From Hyphomicrobiales bacterium (lineage in GTDB: Bacteria; Pseudomonadota; Alphaproteobacteria; Rhizobiales; Rhizobiaceae): a stretch of DNA of 64,000 nucleotides. How positions within the stretch are numbered: the first letter of the stretch is position 1; each line of letters begins with the position of its first letter. The notes below the pieces were generated by a model. It saw nothing but the letters and a program-made list of their open reading frames with translations, had not been told where the DNA came from and did no database searches. The DNA lies in NCBI GenBank assembly GCA_017305935.1, contig JAFKJU010000015.1:124001-188000 (forward strand), read 5' to 3'. Shown piece by piece: positions 52,705 to 62,239 of this stretch. Position numbers and translations under genes: made by a program.

Positions 52705-52962
52705 TCAGCGCGCTCTCCTGACCGGGAACATGTCTTCTCCGTAGTGATGAAGTCTCGTGTGGTGCCGGCGGCACAGCCACCGCACTTTCAAAGGGTCGTC
52801 ATATTGATCGTGATGGGCATCCACCGCTTCGAGACCGCAGACCTCGCATGGCTGCTTTTCCAACTCGCCGGCCTTCACGGCTCGCTGCACGGCAAGGTGG
52901 GCATCATATTTGACCGGATTGGCGCGACGCCAGTTGGCCTGGCGGGTATCGGTTTTCAGCAT
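52705..52962 (-). CDS. HNH-like small zinc protein (85 aa)
   Basis: An 85-residue protein with the HNH-type pattern CEVCG followed by VDAHHDQYDDPLKVRWLCRR and HHTRLHHYGEDM. The paired Cys and several His/Asp match the small HNH/zinc-finger nuclease fold. The N-terminus is basic (ANWRRANPVKYDAHL). Similar proteins occur in rhizobia without known function. Start at 52962 (MLKTDTRQ) is preferred over longer options. It is convergent with fhuB. Confidence 0.65.
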   Translation of the reverse strand: MLKTDTRQANWRRANPVKYDAHLAVQRAVKAGELEKQPCEVCGLEAVDAHHDQYDDPLKVRWLCRRHHTRLHHYGEDMFPVRRAR

Positions 52963-53212
52963 GGCGGGCATCCTGGCCTGTAAACGCAAAGCTCTGTTCC
53001 GGGATATACACCCTCGCCAAAGAACATCAATGGGCCCGCGCGAAGGAACGCGGCCGCCATCCTGTTGCACCGTCGAGGTAAGCATAAGCGAGACTTGGTG
53101 TCGCTTTTTCTCGACATGGGATTGAGATCAGGCACCCCGAAGCCGGCGCTGGAACGCTTTTGTCTGAAGCATAATCTTGTCGATCCTCGTTTCACTCCGG
53201 TCGGATTATGCT

Positions 53213-54187
53213 CTAGAACCAACCCTTGAGTTTGAACCAGACCAAGGGAATGACGGTGCTCAGGATGATGACAGCCCAGGCATAGGGGTAGCCCCAGGCC
53301 CAGTCATATTCAGGCATGAACTTGAAGTTCATGCCATAGATCCCGGCGACCAGCGTGGGCGGAATACCGGCGATGGAGACGATCGTCAGGACCTTGATCA
53401 CATCATTCTGGACGATGCCGATCAGCCCGACGAGAGCGTCGAGAACGAACTGGACCTTGTTTGCGAGTTGCTCTTCATACTCGGTCAGCGAATGAATGTC
53501 CTGATGCAGGCTGGCAATGGCGGATTTCGGCGCTTCCGTGAACCAGACACCGCAGTTTTGCTCGACATAGGCGACGACCCGCGCCAGACCCTGTATGCCG
53601 TCTCGAACCTCCGACAGTCTGTCGCCGAGCCGGCCAACCTGGCGAAGCTGCACCCGCAAAAGCCTGTTGGAACGAGCCGCATGCCGGCCGCGCGTATCTT
53701 CGGCTTGAAATGTGTCGACGGCCAGGACATTCAGTTCCCCGGCCAGGTGTTCGAGGATGTCTGCGACCCGGTCCACGATCTCTTCGCAGAGAAGAACAAA
53801 GACATCGAGGCTCGATTTCGGCGCTTCCCGCCCCGACGCAAACTTGTCGGCAACGGCGTCGAAGGTGGCCAGTGCCATGAATCGAACCGTGATCAGCTGA
53901 TCGCGCGACAGAACAAACCCCAACGGCGGCGTCACCTGGCTTTGTTCAGGATGCATCGCGGCGGATGGCGTACTCATATACAGGACGCCATGTTCGTTCC
54001 TGAGGCGACGCGAAGCCTGGATTTCGCTGAGCGCTCCCACGGATGGGAGCACCGCGCCGGTCATTTTCTCGATGTGCGCGACCTCATCGGCGCTGGGATC
54101 GAAAACGTCTATCCATAGCGGCGGCTTGGTTCCCCCTGCTCCCTTCCCGCCCGTCCGGTCACTGTCGGCTGGATAGAAACGCAGCAT
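53213..54187 (-). CDS. corA: CorA-family magnesium/divalent cation transporter
   Basis: A 324-residue transporter with a large cytosolic N-terminal domain and two C-terminal membrane helices. The hallmark YGMNF sits between them (AGIYGMNFKFMPEYDWAWGY), after the long helix ending in IKVLTIVSIAGIPPTLVAGI. It should form a pentameric Mg2+ (or Co2+/Ni2+) channel. Start MLRFYPAD at 54187 is preferred. Stands alone. Confidence 0.92.
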   Translation of the reverse strand: MLRFYPADSDRTGGKGAGGTKPPLWIDVFDPSADEVAHIEKMTGAVLPSVGALSEIQASRRLRNEHGVLYMSTPSAAMHPEQSQVTPPLGFVLSRDQLITVRFMALATFDAVADKFASGREAPKSSLDVFVLLCEEIVDRVADILEHLAGELNVLAVDTFQAEDTRGRHAARSNRLLRVQLRQVGRLGDRLSEVRDGIQGLARVVAYVEQNCGVWFTEAPKSAIASLHQDIHSLTEYEEQLANKVQFVLDALVGLIGIVQNDVIKVLTIVSIAGIPPTLVAGIYGMNFKFMPEYDWAWGYPYAWAVIILSTVIPLVWFKLKGWF

Positions 54188-54355
54188 TGTCAATCACTCC
54201 CAAACTTATCCCGTCATTTTCCATATCGGCCGCCAGGACCGGCCGGCATCTTCGCGGCCGCCTTGGCCGGCTGTCTGGGGAGGACGAATACATGACTATG
54301 TTGGCGCGGAGCTGTAGCCTGTGCGACCGGGCATCCATCGTTAACGCGCTACCCT

Positions 54356-55645
54356 CTAGCGCAGCTTTTCACGCTGCTGGAAATACCACATGCCGATGGC
54401 GAGCGCCTGGTTGCCCAGGAAACGGCCGATGGGCAGACGCCAGTGGCGAACGTCGGCGAAGACGTCGAAATCGCCGGTGTCGCCGGTCATCGCCCGCGCC
54501 ATGATCTCCCCGACGACATGCGACGTGGCGACGCCGTGGCCGGAATAGCCCTGCGCGTAAAGGACATTGGGGGCGACGCGGCCGAGCTGCGGGATGCGGT
54601 TGATGGAAATCCCGTCCTGCCCCTGCCAGGCGAAGGCGATGCGCATGTCCGCAAGCTGCGGAAAGGTCTTGACGATCGCCGGGCGCAGCACCTCGGCGAT
54701 ATCGGCGGTTTCGCGCCCGGAATAATTGGTGCCGCTGCCGAACAGCAGGCGGCGATCCGCCGTCAGCCGGTAATAATCGAGCACGAAGCGCGTGTCGTAG
54801 ATGGCCAGATCCTGCGGATTGATCGCGCGTGCGACATCCGCCGACAAAGGCTCGGTCGTCACGATGCCGAGCGAGGCGGGAAACAGCATGCCGGCGAGCC
54901 TCATCGGCGCCAGCCGGTGCAGGGCATTGCCGGCAATGAGGATCTTGTCGGCCCGCACACGCCCGGCCGCCGTCACCAGTTCCGGCCGCCGGCCATGGCG
55001 GATCCCCTCGACCTTCGTATCCTCGAAGATCTGCGCGCCGAGGCCGCGGGCCGCCTCCGCCTCTCCGAGACACAGATTGAGCGAATGGACATGCATGTTG
55101 CGCCGGTTGACGAGGCCGGCATGGTAGATATCCGTGCCGACGAGATCGCGAACCGCCGGCCCGCGCAGGAATTCGACCTCGCTCTCCATGCCGTGCGCGC
55201 AGGCGGCGCGATACATGTCTTCCAGCTCGGCGACATGCGAGGGCTGATAGGCGGCTTGCATGTGGCCGAATTTCAGGTCGCAGCGGATCGCATATTTTTC
55301 CACCCGCCGGCGGATGATCTCGTGCCCGCGCCAACGCAGGTTCCAGACGAAATCCGCCGCATCGCGTCCGAGCTTGCGGGCGAACTGCCTTTCCATCGCC
55401 CGGTCGCCGGAGAGCGAGCCGGTGATCTGCCCGCCATTGCGGCTCGATGCGCCCCAGGCGATGCGATTGGCCTCCAGCACCGCCACCCGCACGCCGCGCT
55501 CGGCCAGCTCCACCGCCGTCGAGATGCCGGTGAAACCGCCGCCGACGATGGCGACATCGACATCGATGCTCTCCTGAAGCTTGGGAAACGGCGGGACGGG
55601 ATTGGCGGTGGCGGCGTAATAGGATTTGCAGTAGCTCTCGGCCAT
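54356..55645 (-). CDS. FAD-dependent oxidoreductase (gamma-glutamylputrescine oxidase-like, PuuB)
   Basis: A 429-residue DAO-family flavoenzyme. The dinucleotide motif is VDVAIVGGGFTGISTAVELA and the ATG-like WGASSRNGGQITGSL block follows. Near the C-terminus GYSGHGVATSHVVGEIMARA is the second FAD-contact motif seen in PuuB and related amine oxidases. It should oxidise a glutamylated amine or similar N-substituted compound. It follows the glutamine-synthetase-like gene on the same strand, as in puu clusters. Confidence 0.85.
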   Translation of the reverse strand: MAESYCKSYYAATANPVPPFPKLQESIDVDVAIVGGGFTGISTAVELAERGVRVAVLEANRIAWGASSRNGGQITGSLSGDRAMERQFARKLGRDAADFVWNLRWRGHEIIRRRVEKYAIRCDLKFGHMQAAYQPSHVAELEDMYRAACAHGMESEVEFLRGPAVRDLVGTDIYHAGLVNRRNMHVHSLNLCLGEAEAARGLGAQIFEDTKVEGIRHGRRPELVTAAGRVRADKILIAGNALHRLAPMRLAGMLFPASLGIVTTEPLSADVARAINPQDLAIYDTRFVLDYYRLTADRRLLFGSGTNYSGRETADIAEVLRPAIVKTFPQLADMRIAFAWQGQDGISINRIPQLGRVAPNVLYAQGYSGHGVATSHVVGEIMARAMTGDTGDFDVFADVRHWRLPIGRFLGNQALAIGMWYFQQREKLR

Positions 55646-55680
55646 GATCGGGCACTCGGTCCTGAATCGATTGGAATGGC

Positions 55681-57042
55681 TTATACCGAAAGGCGATAGG
55701 TTTCGATTTCGAAATCGGTCACGCGCGCGGCAAAAACATCCTGCTCCTGCTGCTTGCAGGCGGCGAAGGCGGTGACGAATTCCGGCTGCAGCAGCCGCGC
55801 CGCCCGCTCCGAGGACCTGAACCAGTCCAGCGCCTGCCGCCAGTCGCGCGCCAGCACCGGCGCTGCGACCTCATGCGAATTGCTGCCGACCGGCTGGCCG
55901 GGCGCGATCCGATTCTCGATGCCGTCGAGGACAGCGCCGAGGATGGCCGCCAGCACCAGATAGGGGTTGGCGTCCGTGCCGGCGACGCGGTGCTCAATGC
56001 GGCGGGCGGCATGCGGGCCGGCGGGAATGCGCAGCGCCGCCGTGCGGTTCTCGTAGCCCCAGGCGACGGTGGTCGGCGCAAGGCCGCCGGGCGCAAGCCG
56101 GCGATAGGAGTTCAGGTGCGGCGCGAAGACCAGCGTCATCTCGGCCATGGCGGCGAGAAGGCCGCCGACGCCATGCAGCATGGCGTCCGAGCCGCGCGCG
56201 CTGCCGTCGTCGAAAATGTTGCGGCCGTCGCGGTCGAGGATCGAGAAATGGACGTGCAACCCGTTGCCGGCATGGTCGGGATAGGGTTTCGCCATGAAGC
56301 TCGCCAGATGGCCGTGCCGGCGGGCGGCGCTGCGGATGATCTGCTTGAAGAACAGCGTGTCGTCGGCGATGCGCAGCGCATCCGCCTTGTGCTGCAGGTT
56401 GAACTCGAACTGCCGCGGCGCGCCTTCGGCAATCGCCGCATCGACAGCGATGCCGTTTGCCGCCGCCATGGCATAGACTTCGTCGAGGAAGGGCGCGAAA
56501 TCGTCGAGCTCGGCCAGCGAATAGATATTGTCGACATGCCGCGAAGGGCTGGATGCGCTGCCGCGTGCCGGCGCGGGGTGGGCCTCGGTGGGATCGATCA
56601 GGTAGAATTCGACTTCAGTCGCCACGACGGGCGTCAGGCCCAACCGGTCGAAACGGGCGAGCACATCGACGAGCAGCCGGCGCCCATCGGCGAAATAGGG
56701 CGCGCCGTCTTCCTTCTTCATCCACATCGGCAGGAGAAGGCCGCCCGCGCCGGAAAAACCGAGATCGAGCGCCGCCCGGCCGGTCGCCTCGCAGACGCCG
56801 TCGAGATCGCCGCGCTCCAGCGTCAGCCGCGTGCCGGCGACGTCCGTGCCCCAGATATCGACGCCGACGGAGGAGAGCGGCATGCGGATGCCCTCGCTCC
56901 CGAGTTTGGCCAGCTTTGCCCCCGGCACGCGCTTTCCACGAAAAATGCCGTTCATGTCGCAGATGGCGGCAAGCGCGTAGGGATCGCCCGCCTTGTCCGT
57001 CGCCGGGGCATCGTGGCGCCCGGCGAGATCGATGTTGAGCAT
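55681..57042 (-). CDS. Glutamine synthetase family protein (gamma-glutamylpolyamine synthetase-like, PuuA)
   Basis: A 453-residue type I-like glutamine synthetase fold. Visible landmarks are TPVVATEVEFYLIDPTEAHP, YPDHAGNGLHVHFSILDRDG (ATP/metal-binding NGxHxHxS), the NSYRRL-like LNSYRRLAPGGLAPTTVAWG, and AARRIEHRVAGTDANPYLVL. In PuuA-type enzymes the same fold joins glutamate to putrescine or other amines. Next to a PuuB-like oxidase and a Pot-type transporter, polyamine or amine glutamylation is the likely reaction. AAGGAG is upstream. Confidence 0.86.
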   Translation of the reverse strand: MLNIDLAGRHDAPATDKAGDPYALAAICDMNGIFRGKRVPGAKLAKLGSEGIRMPLSSVGVDIWGTDVAGTRLTLERGDLDGVCEATGRAALDLGFSGAGGLLLPMWMKKEDGAPYFADGRRLLVDVLARFDRLGLTPVVATEVEFYLIDPTEAHPAPARGSASSPSRHVDNIYSLAELDDFAPFLDEVYAMAAANGIAVDAAIAEGAPRQFEFNLQHKADALRIADDTLFFKQIIRSAARRHGHLASFMAKPYPDHAGNGLHVHFSILDRDGRNIFDDGSARGSDAMLHGVGGLLAAMAEMTLVFAPHLNSYRRLAPGGLAPTTVAWGYENRTAALRIPAGPHAARRIEHRVAGTDANPYLVLAAILGAVLDGIENRIAPGQPVGSNSHEVAAPVLARDWRQALDWFRSSERAARLLQPEFVTAFAACKQQEQDVFAARVTDFEIETYRLSV

Positions 57043-57201
57043 AATATACTCCTTGGGGAAAGATTCGCGGGCGTCGGTCGAAGCGCCTTTCCTCCATCCC
57101 TAGCCGCCCCGGCTGGGGTGGAGAATAACCCGGCGGAGGTAGTGACCCCCGCCACCGCCTTTGCCAGAGTGCCCCCATCGACAGCGCAAAGGGAGACCGA
57201 C

Positions 57202-57630
57202 ATGTCGGAAAAGGACGTAACAGGGGTACGCGCCGCCATCGACGCATGGCTCGACGGCTGGACCTTCAGCCCCAGCAATCCGTGGAGCATCGAGAAATTC
57301 GCCCGCATCCTCGACAAGGACGCCATGGTGATCGACGATTATGGCGGGCAGCTTTCGCTGCTCTACGGCCATAAGGACTATGTCGGCATCTGGGGCGAGA
57401 TGGTCAAGCAATACATGGTCGAATGGGCGATCAAGGCCGAGGAGGAATCGGTGCAGATCTGGGTCGACGGCAATATCGCCTGCGCCTCGTTCATCCTGCG
57501 CGGCGGCGGCATGCTGGCCAGCGGCCCGGCGAAACTGCGCCAATGGTGTACCTTTCCGATGGAAAAGCGCGACGGCAAGTGGGTCATCCTCAAGGAACAC
57601 ATCACCACCGACCCGGACTATTCCACCTGA
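57202..57630 (+). CDS. NTF2-like (SnoaL-type) protein
   Basis: A 142-residue small cone-shaped-fold protein: SEKDVTGVRAAIDAWLDGWT, IEKFARILDKDAMVIDDYGG and WCTFPMEKRDGKWVILKEHI, the typical SnoaL/NTF2 order. Family members are enzymes or ligand-binding domains with varied roles. GGGAGA lies upstream of the ATG. It is the first of three plus-strand genes divergent from the PuuA-like gene, 43 bases before the deacetylase-like gene. Confidence 0.75.
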   Translation: MSEKDVTGVRAAIDAWLDGWTFSPSNPWSIEKFARILDKDAMVIDDYGGQLSLLYGHKDYVGIWGEMVKQYMVEWAIKAEEESVQIWVDGNIACASFILRGGGMLASGPAKLRQWCTFPMEKRDGKWVILKEHITTDPDYST

Positions 57631-57673
57631 GGCGGGGCAATCCCGAACGCAAGCGACGAAAGGAAGAACGACG

Positions 57674-58561
57674 ATGCCGACACGCTGTGCCCTGACCTTC
57701 GATTTCGACGCCATGTCCGTGTGGCTCGGCTCCTACAAGACGCGCAATCCCTCAATGGTATCGCGCGGCGAGTTCGGCGCCATCGCCGTGCCGCGCATCC
57801 TCGATCTTCTGGGCAAACATCGCCTGCCGGGAACCTTCTGCATTCCCGGCCATACCGCGCTTGCCTATCCCGATATCGTCAAGCGCATCCGCGACGAGGG
57901 CCACGAGATCGTCCATCACGGCTGGGTGCATGAAAACCCGGCGGAGTTCGACGAGGCCGGCGAGCGCGAGAATATCGAAAAGGGGCTGGAGGCGCTGCAC
58001 AAGGCGGCGAACGTGCGCCCGAAGGGCTATCGCTCCCCCTCCTGGGATTTTTCCGAGCGCACCATCAAGATCCTGCTCGACTACGGTTTCAGCTATGATT
58101 CAAGCCTGATGGGGTCGGATTTCATTCCCTATTATGCCCGCATCGACGACCGTTTCGACGACAAGACGCCCTACCATTTCGGGCCGAACGTCGATCTGGT
58201 CGAGCTGCCGGTCGCCTGGGTGATGGACGATTTCCCGCATTTCGAATTCGTCGACAAGGACACCTACGGTCTCTCGGCCCCCTCCAAGGTCGAAGAGATC
58301 TGGCGGGACGAATTCGATTATGTTCACAACAACATTCCGGATGCGCTGTTCTCCATCACCATGCATCCACAGGTGATCGGCCGAGGCCACCGGCTGATGA
58401 TGCTGGAGCGGCTGATCGAAGATTTTTCCCGCCGCGACGGCGTCACCTTCTCCACCATGGGCGCCTATGCCGAACGCTGGCGCGCGGAAAACCCACTTGC
58501 CGAATGGCTGACATCCGGTGCGCCGCAGGCGCAATCGGCCTGCGGCCGCGACGCGCTTTAA
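57674..58561 (+). CDS. Polysaccharide deacetylase family protein
   Basis: A 295-residue NodB-fold carbohydrate-esterase-4-like protein. Motif 1 is CALTFDFDAMSVWLGSY, the metal-binding HHGWVHENP follows, then GYRSPSWDFSERTIKILLDY and MHPQVIGRG. Related enzymes include PuuE/allantoinase-like amidohydrolases, so it might cleave a C-N bond of a small amide rather than a polysaccharide, but I cannot tell. GGAAGAACG lies upstream. It is between the NTF2-like and C45-like genes. Confidence 0.8.
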   Translation: MPTRCALTFDFDAMSVWLGSYKTRNPSMVSRGEFGAIAVPRILDLLGKHRLPGTFCIPGHTALAYPDIVKRIRDEGHEIVHHGWVHENPAEFDEAGERENIEKGLEALHKAANVRPKGYRSPSWDFSERTIKILLDYGFSYDSSLMGSDFIPYYARIDDRFDDKTPYHFGPNVDLVELPVAWVMDDFPHFEFVDKDTYGLSAPSKVEEIWRDEFDYVHNNIPDALFSITMHPQVIGRGHRLMMLERLIEDFSRRDGVTFSTMGAYAERWRAENPLAEWLTSGAPQAQSACGRDAL

Positions 58562-58585
58562 TCCTTCAAATCAAGGCAGATATTC

Positions 58586-59629
58586 ATGGTGACGATCTAT
58601 CGCTCCACCGAGATGGAGCCGCGCGCCCGCGGCCGGGAATTCGGCAACCGGTTCGCGGCCAAGGTGAAGGCCAATGTGGAAACCTATGGCGCGCTGTTTA
58701 CGCGCTTTTCCGGGGGCGGCATCGATATCCCGGCCGCCGGCAAGACAGCGCTCGCCGCGACCGCCGGTTTCGCACCGGCGCTGCACGAGGAAATGCTCGG
58801 CATCGCCGAAGGCGCCGGTGTCGATCCTGTGCTGATCGGCGCGCTCAACGCCCGCACCGAAATCCTGGCCATGGCAAAGGCTGCGACACGCGGCGAATGC
58901 TCCGCCGTCATCCACCTGACGCCGGAACTGACGGCCCCGGTGGCCGTGCAGACCTGGGACTGGTATTACAGTTTTGACGATGCCTGGCTGGTCTGGGAAA
59001 TCCCGCTGGCCGACGGCAGCGTCACCAAGACGATGACCGAATACGGCATCGTCGGCAAGGCCGGCCTCAACACGCGCGGCCTCGGCCTGCTGTTCACCAT
59101 CCTGCATCACACGGCCGATGGCGCGGAGATCGGCGTGCCCGTGCATGTGGCGGCGCGCGCCGTGCTCGATGGCGCGGCCAATCTTTTTCGCGCGGCGCAG
59201 ATGCTGGGGACGGCGAAGGTGTCGGCATCGAGCTCCCTCAACCTCGCCGGCTTCGAGGGCGGCGTCGGCAAGGCGATGACGGTGGAAATGCATCCGGGCG
59301 GACCCAGCTTCGTGCTGCCGGATGCCGAGGGCTTGATCGTCCATACCAACCATTTCCTCGCCCCCGGCCCGGCCGCGCACGACACCGAGCCGCGCGCCTT
59401 CCCCGACACGTTGCTGCGCCGCGATCTGCTGCGCCGCGAACTCGGCGGCATCGGCCGGCCGGGCGTCGAGGATGTGCTTGCGGCGATGCGCCGTCATGAG
59501 GGTTTCGAAGGCGCGGTCTGCTGCCGTCCCGAGCCCGGCGAAGACCCGGCCACGGCCTATCAGACGCTGGCGACCGTTATCCTCGATCTTGCCGACGGCG
59601 AACTGACCGTCCTCAAAGGACAGCCCTGA
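58586..59629 (+). CDS. C45-family peptidase / acyltransferase (IAT-like)
   Basis: A 347-residue Ntn-hydrolase. The nucleophile is Cys105 in TRGECSAVIH, at a site where self-cleavage would expose it. LIGALNARTEIL precedes it and TWDWYYSFDDAW follows, as in acyl-CoA:6-aminopenicillanate acyltransferase-type (C45) proteins. The family cleaves or forms amide bonds. It ends the three-gene plus-strand operon and faces the LuxR gene across a bidirectional terminator. Confidence 0.8.
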   Translation: MVTIYRSTEMEPRARGREFGNRFAAKVKANVETYGALFTRFSGGGIDIPAAGKTALAATAGFAPALHEEMLGIAEGAGVDPVLIGALNARTEILAMAKAATRGECSAVIHLTPELTAPVAVQTWDWYYSFDDAWLVWEIPLADGSVTKTMTEYGIVGKAGLNTRGLGLLFTILHHTADGAEIGVPVHVAARAVLDGAANLFRAAQMLGTAKVSASSSLNLAGFEGGVGKAMTVEMHPGGPSFVLPDAEGLIVHTNHFLAPGPAAHDTEPRAFPDTLLRRDLLRRELGGIGRPGVEDVLAAMRRHEGFEGAVCCRPEPGEDPATAYQTLATVILDLADGELTVLKGQP

Positions 59630-59647
59630 GAGGAATTTCCTGTTCCG

Positions 59648-59682
59648 AAAGCGGTGCGGACGGTCTCGTCTGCACCGCTTTT
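59648..59682. terminator. Bidirectional terminator
   Basis: AAAGCGGTGC (59648-59657) and GCACCGCTTT (59672-59681) form the outer 10-bp stem, with partly paired inner bases (GGAC/GTCT). It has flanking A and T runs on both sides. It separates the convergent C45 gene (ends 59629) from the LuxR gene (ends 59690). Confidence 0.8.
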
Positions 59683-59689
59683 CGCATGG

Positions 59690-60580
59690 TCAATGCACCG
59701 CCTGCATCGCCGGCTCGCCTGCATCGAGGATGTGGTTGATGAACAGCAGGAAAAGCTCGGCCTGCGAGGAGATGCGCACCTTGCCGTAGAGATTGCGCCG
59801 GTGGACCTTCACCGTCTCGATGCTGATGTTCAGCGTCAGGCCGATGGAGGTGTTGGAATGGCCGCGCAGCACCATGGCGGCGATCTCGGCCTCGCGGCTG
59901 GTGACATTGTAGGCGGCAAGCCATCGAACGGTGATCGGCAATGCGGCCGGCTGGCTGGCCTCCCCCGCCGCCCATTGCTCCAGCCGGCTCCGGACATGGC
60001 GCTTCAGGAGAGATTCGAGCAGCGGCGCGATGTGGCGGATGCGCCCGGCATCGGCCGGCGTGTAGTGCTCGGATTTCGCCCGCCGCCCGAGGGAGAGGTG
60101 AATGACCCGCTTGCCATCGACCGGAAACAGCAGCCCGATCTCGTCGATCATCTGCACCTTGCGGTAGTAGGTCTGGTAGAAATCGCTTTCGTTGAAACTG
60201 TCGGGGGCGATCTCGTCGAGCAGGAAGGCACCGCCGCCATGTTGTTCGAGGCACAGCCGGTAGAAGGGATCGAGCACATAGGCGCCCTGGCAGTAGAGCA
60301 TCTGGAAATAGTTCGGCTCCTGCGGCGACCACTGGTGCAGGATGAGCGGCGGCTTGTCGACGGCGAAGACGAGCGCCACGCAATTGTCGATCGCCACCGA
60401 GGCATTGATGAAATCCCGGAGCGCGGCGAAGAAATACTCCGTCTCGATGGAATCGACCAGCCGCGCCAGCAGCACCGGCTCGGAAAGGCCGGGGGCGCCG
60501 GAGGCTGGCTCCGGCGCCTGCGTTTGACGGGCGGGATTGTCGGGCCAGGTGTCCGCGACGGTGCAATTGCTTCGTGTCAT
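59690..60580 (-). CDS. LuxR-family HTH transcriptional regulator
   Basis: A 296-residue regulator with a C-terminal LuxR HTH: LAAYNVTSREAEIAAMVLRG, HSNTSIGLTLNISIETVKVH and RRNLYGKVRISSQAELFLLF. The N-terminal 200 residues are not a typical autoinducer or response-receiver domain; they include FFAALRDFINASVAIDNCVA and YRLCLEQHGGGAFLLDEIAP. It is the last gene after the Pot-type ABC genes on the same strand and probably regulates the polyamine/amide cluster. Confidence 0.82.
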   Translation of the reverse strand: MTRSNCTVADTWPDNPARQTQAPEPASGAPGLSEPVLLARLVDSIETEYFFAALRDFINASVAIDNCVALVFAVDKPPLILHQWSPQEPNYFQMLYCQGAYVLDPFYRLCLEQHGGGAFLLDEIAPDSFNESDFYQTYYRKVQMIDEIGLLFPVDGKRVIHLSLGRRAKSEHYTPADAGRIRHIAPLLESLLKRHVRSRLEQWAAGEASQPAALPITVRWLAAYNVTSREAEIAAMVLRGHSNTSIGLTLNISIETVKVHRRNLYGKVRISSQAELFLLFINHILDAGEPAMQAVH

Positions 60581-60605
60581 GCCGGGCTCCCTCCCGTTTC
60601 GGCGT

Positions 60606-61385
60606 TTATCCCCGGTAGCGTGTCAGGCGCAGCGCAAGCGCCGAACTGCCGATGGTCAAAAGCAGGATCAGCGTGCCCAGCGCATTGATCGACGGATCGA
60701 GCCCGGTGCGCAACATGCCCCAGACCAGCGTCGGCAGGGTATTACCGCCGCCGATCAGGAAGAAGGTGATGACGAAATCGTCGAGCGACAGCGCCATGGC
60801 GATCAACGCCGCGCCGAACAGCGTCGGCCGGATCAGCGGGAAGGTGACGGTGAGGAAGGTCTTCAGCGGCGATGCGCCGAGGTCGCGGGCGCTGTCGATC
60901 ACCGCATAGTCGAAATCCCGAAGACGCGCCGTGACGATGAGGATGACGAAGGGCATGGTGAAGGTCAGATGCGCCAGCACCACCGTCACCAGACTGAGCT
61001 TCACGCCGAGCACCGAAAACAGCGACAGCAACGCCAGCGCCAGCACGAGCGGCGGCATCATCATCGGCAGGCCGAAGAGGAAGAAGGCGGCGGCAGACTG
61101 GCGCGGGCGCAGGCGCACGATCACCATGGCGGCGGCGGTGCCGATGACGGTCGCCGCCACACCGACCGCGCCGGTGACGGTGGCGCTGTTGGCAAGCGCG
61201 CTCCAGAAATCGTCCCGCGCCATCAGCGCGCCGTACCAGCCGAAGGTAAAGCCCCGGATCGGGAAGGTCATCAGGCTGGAAGAGCCGAAGGAGAACAGGA
61301 CGACCAGCACCAGCGGCGCGACCATGAAGATCATGCACAGGATACCGATCGTGGTATTGGCAAGGCGGCCATAGGCGATGTTCAT
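60606..61385 (-). CDS. Spermidine/putrescine-type ABC transporter permease (PotC-like)
   Basis: A 259-residue permease with about six helices and the EAA-type loop VIDSARDLGASPLKTFLTVT. The family opening IGILCMIFMVAPLVLVVLFS is present. It overlaps the PotB-like gene by 4 bases. With the PotA- and PotB-like genes and a binding protein it forms a polyamine-type uptake system. Confidence 0.88.
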   Translation of the reverse strand: MNIAYGRLANTTIGILCMIFMVAPLVLVVLFSFGSSSLMTFPIRGFTFGWYGALMARDDFWSALANSATVTGAVGVAATVIGTAAAMVIVRLRPRQSAAAFFLFGLPMMMPPLVLALALLSLFSVLGVKLSLVTVVLAHLTFTMPFVILIVTARLRDFDYAVIDSARDLGASPLKTFLTVTFPLIRPTLFGAALIAMALSLDDFVITFFLIGGGNTLPTLVWGMLRTGLDPSINALGTLILLLTIGSSALALRLTRYRG

Positions 61386-62239
61386 TTGGGCCTCAACACG
61401 GTTTTGAGCGCGAGCCAGACGAAAGCGATCACGGCGATGGAGGCCGTAATGGTGAGATAGGTCATCGCCGCGCCGAGCGGCACGTTCATGCGCAGGCCGA
61501 ACTGGCTTTCGATGAAATTGCCCATCATCATCGTGCGGGTGCCGCCGACCATGCGCGGCGTCACGTAATCCCCCGCCGTGACCAGGAAACAGAGCGCGAA
61601 GGCGGTGACCAGCGCCGGCACGCAGCGCGGCAGCACCGCATCGCGCACCGCAGCCCAGGGCGAGGCCCCGAGATCGCGCGCCGCCTCGATGGTCTTCTCC
61701 TCGATGGAGCGCAAGGCGCCGTAGAGCGGCAGGATGGCGAAGGGAAGCAGGTAGCTGACCAGCACCAGCACCACGGCGACCGGGCTATAGAGCAGCGCCT
61801 CGATCGGCTCGCGCACGATACCGAGGCCGACCAGCGTGTTGTTGACGATGCCGTCCCGCCCGAGAAGGGTGCGCCAGGCATAGATCTTGACGAGATAGCC
61901 GCCGAACAGCGTCAGCAGCGTCGCCGCCAGCAGGATGCCGCTGAAGCGGCGACCGCGCGTCCAGATCAGATGCGCGACGATAAAGGCGAGCACGGTGGTG
62001 ACGCTGGCGATCAGGAAGCCGATGCCCATGGTGAACAGGATGGGCGGGCCGTAGGAGCCGACCACCTTGGCGTAATTGCCGAGATCGAAACCCGGCACGA
62101 TCTTGAACAGCGAGACCTTGAAGAAGGACACGACGAGGAAATACAGCATCGGGCCGATGAACAGCCCGGCGAGCACGGCGGCGGCCGGCAGCAGCAGCGC
62201 CCCGTCGCGTTTCAGGGAAAGCGGTGCGCCGTCGCTCAT
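61382..62239 (-). CDS. Spermidine/putrescine-type ABC transporter permease (PotB-like)
   Basis: A 285-residue permease with about six helices. The EAA-type loop is EKTIEAARDLGASPWAAVRD, and the N-terminal stretch AAAVLAGLFIGPMLYFLVVS is typical. Start at 62239 (MSDGAPLS) overlaps the ATPase stop by 4 bases; an earlier ATG at 62254 is possible. Second permease of the operon. Confidence 0.88.
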   Translation of the reverse strand: MSDGAPLSLKRDGALLLPAAAVLAGLFIGPMLYFLVVSFFKVSLFKIVPGFDLGNYAKVVGSYGPPILFTMGIGFLIASVTTVLAFIVAHLIWTRGRRFSGILLAATLLTLFGGYLVKIYAWRTLLGRDGIVNNTLVGLGIVREPIEALLYSPVAVVLVLVSYLLPFAILPLYGALRSIEEKTIEAARDLGASPWAAVRDAVLPRCVPALVTAFALCFLVTAGDYVTPRMVGGTRTMMMGNFIESQFGLRMNVPLGAAMTYLTITASIAVIAFVWLALKTVLRPK

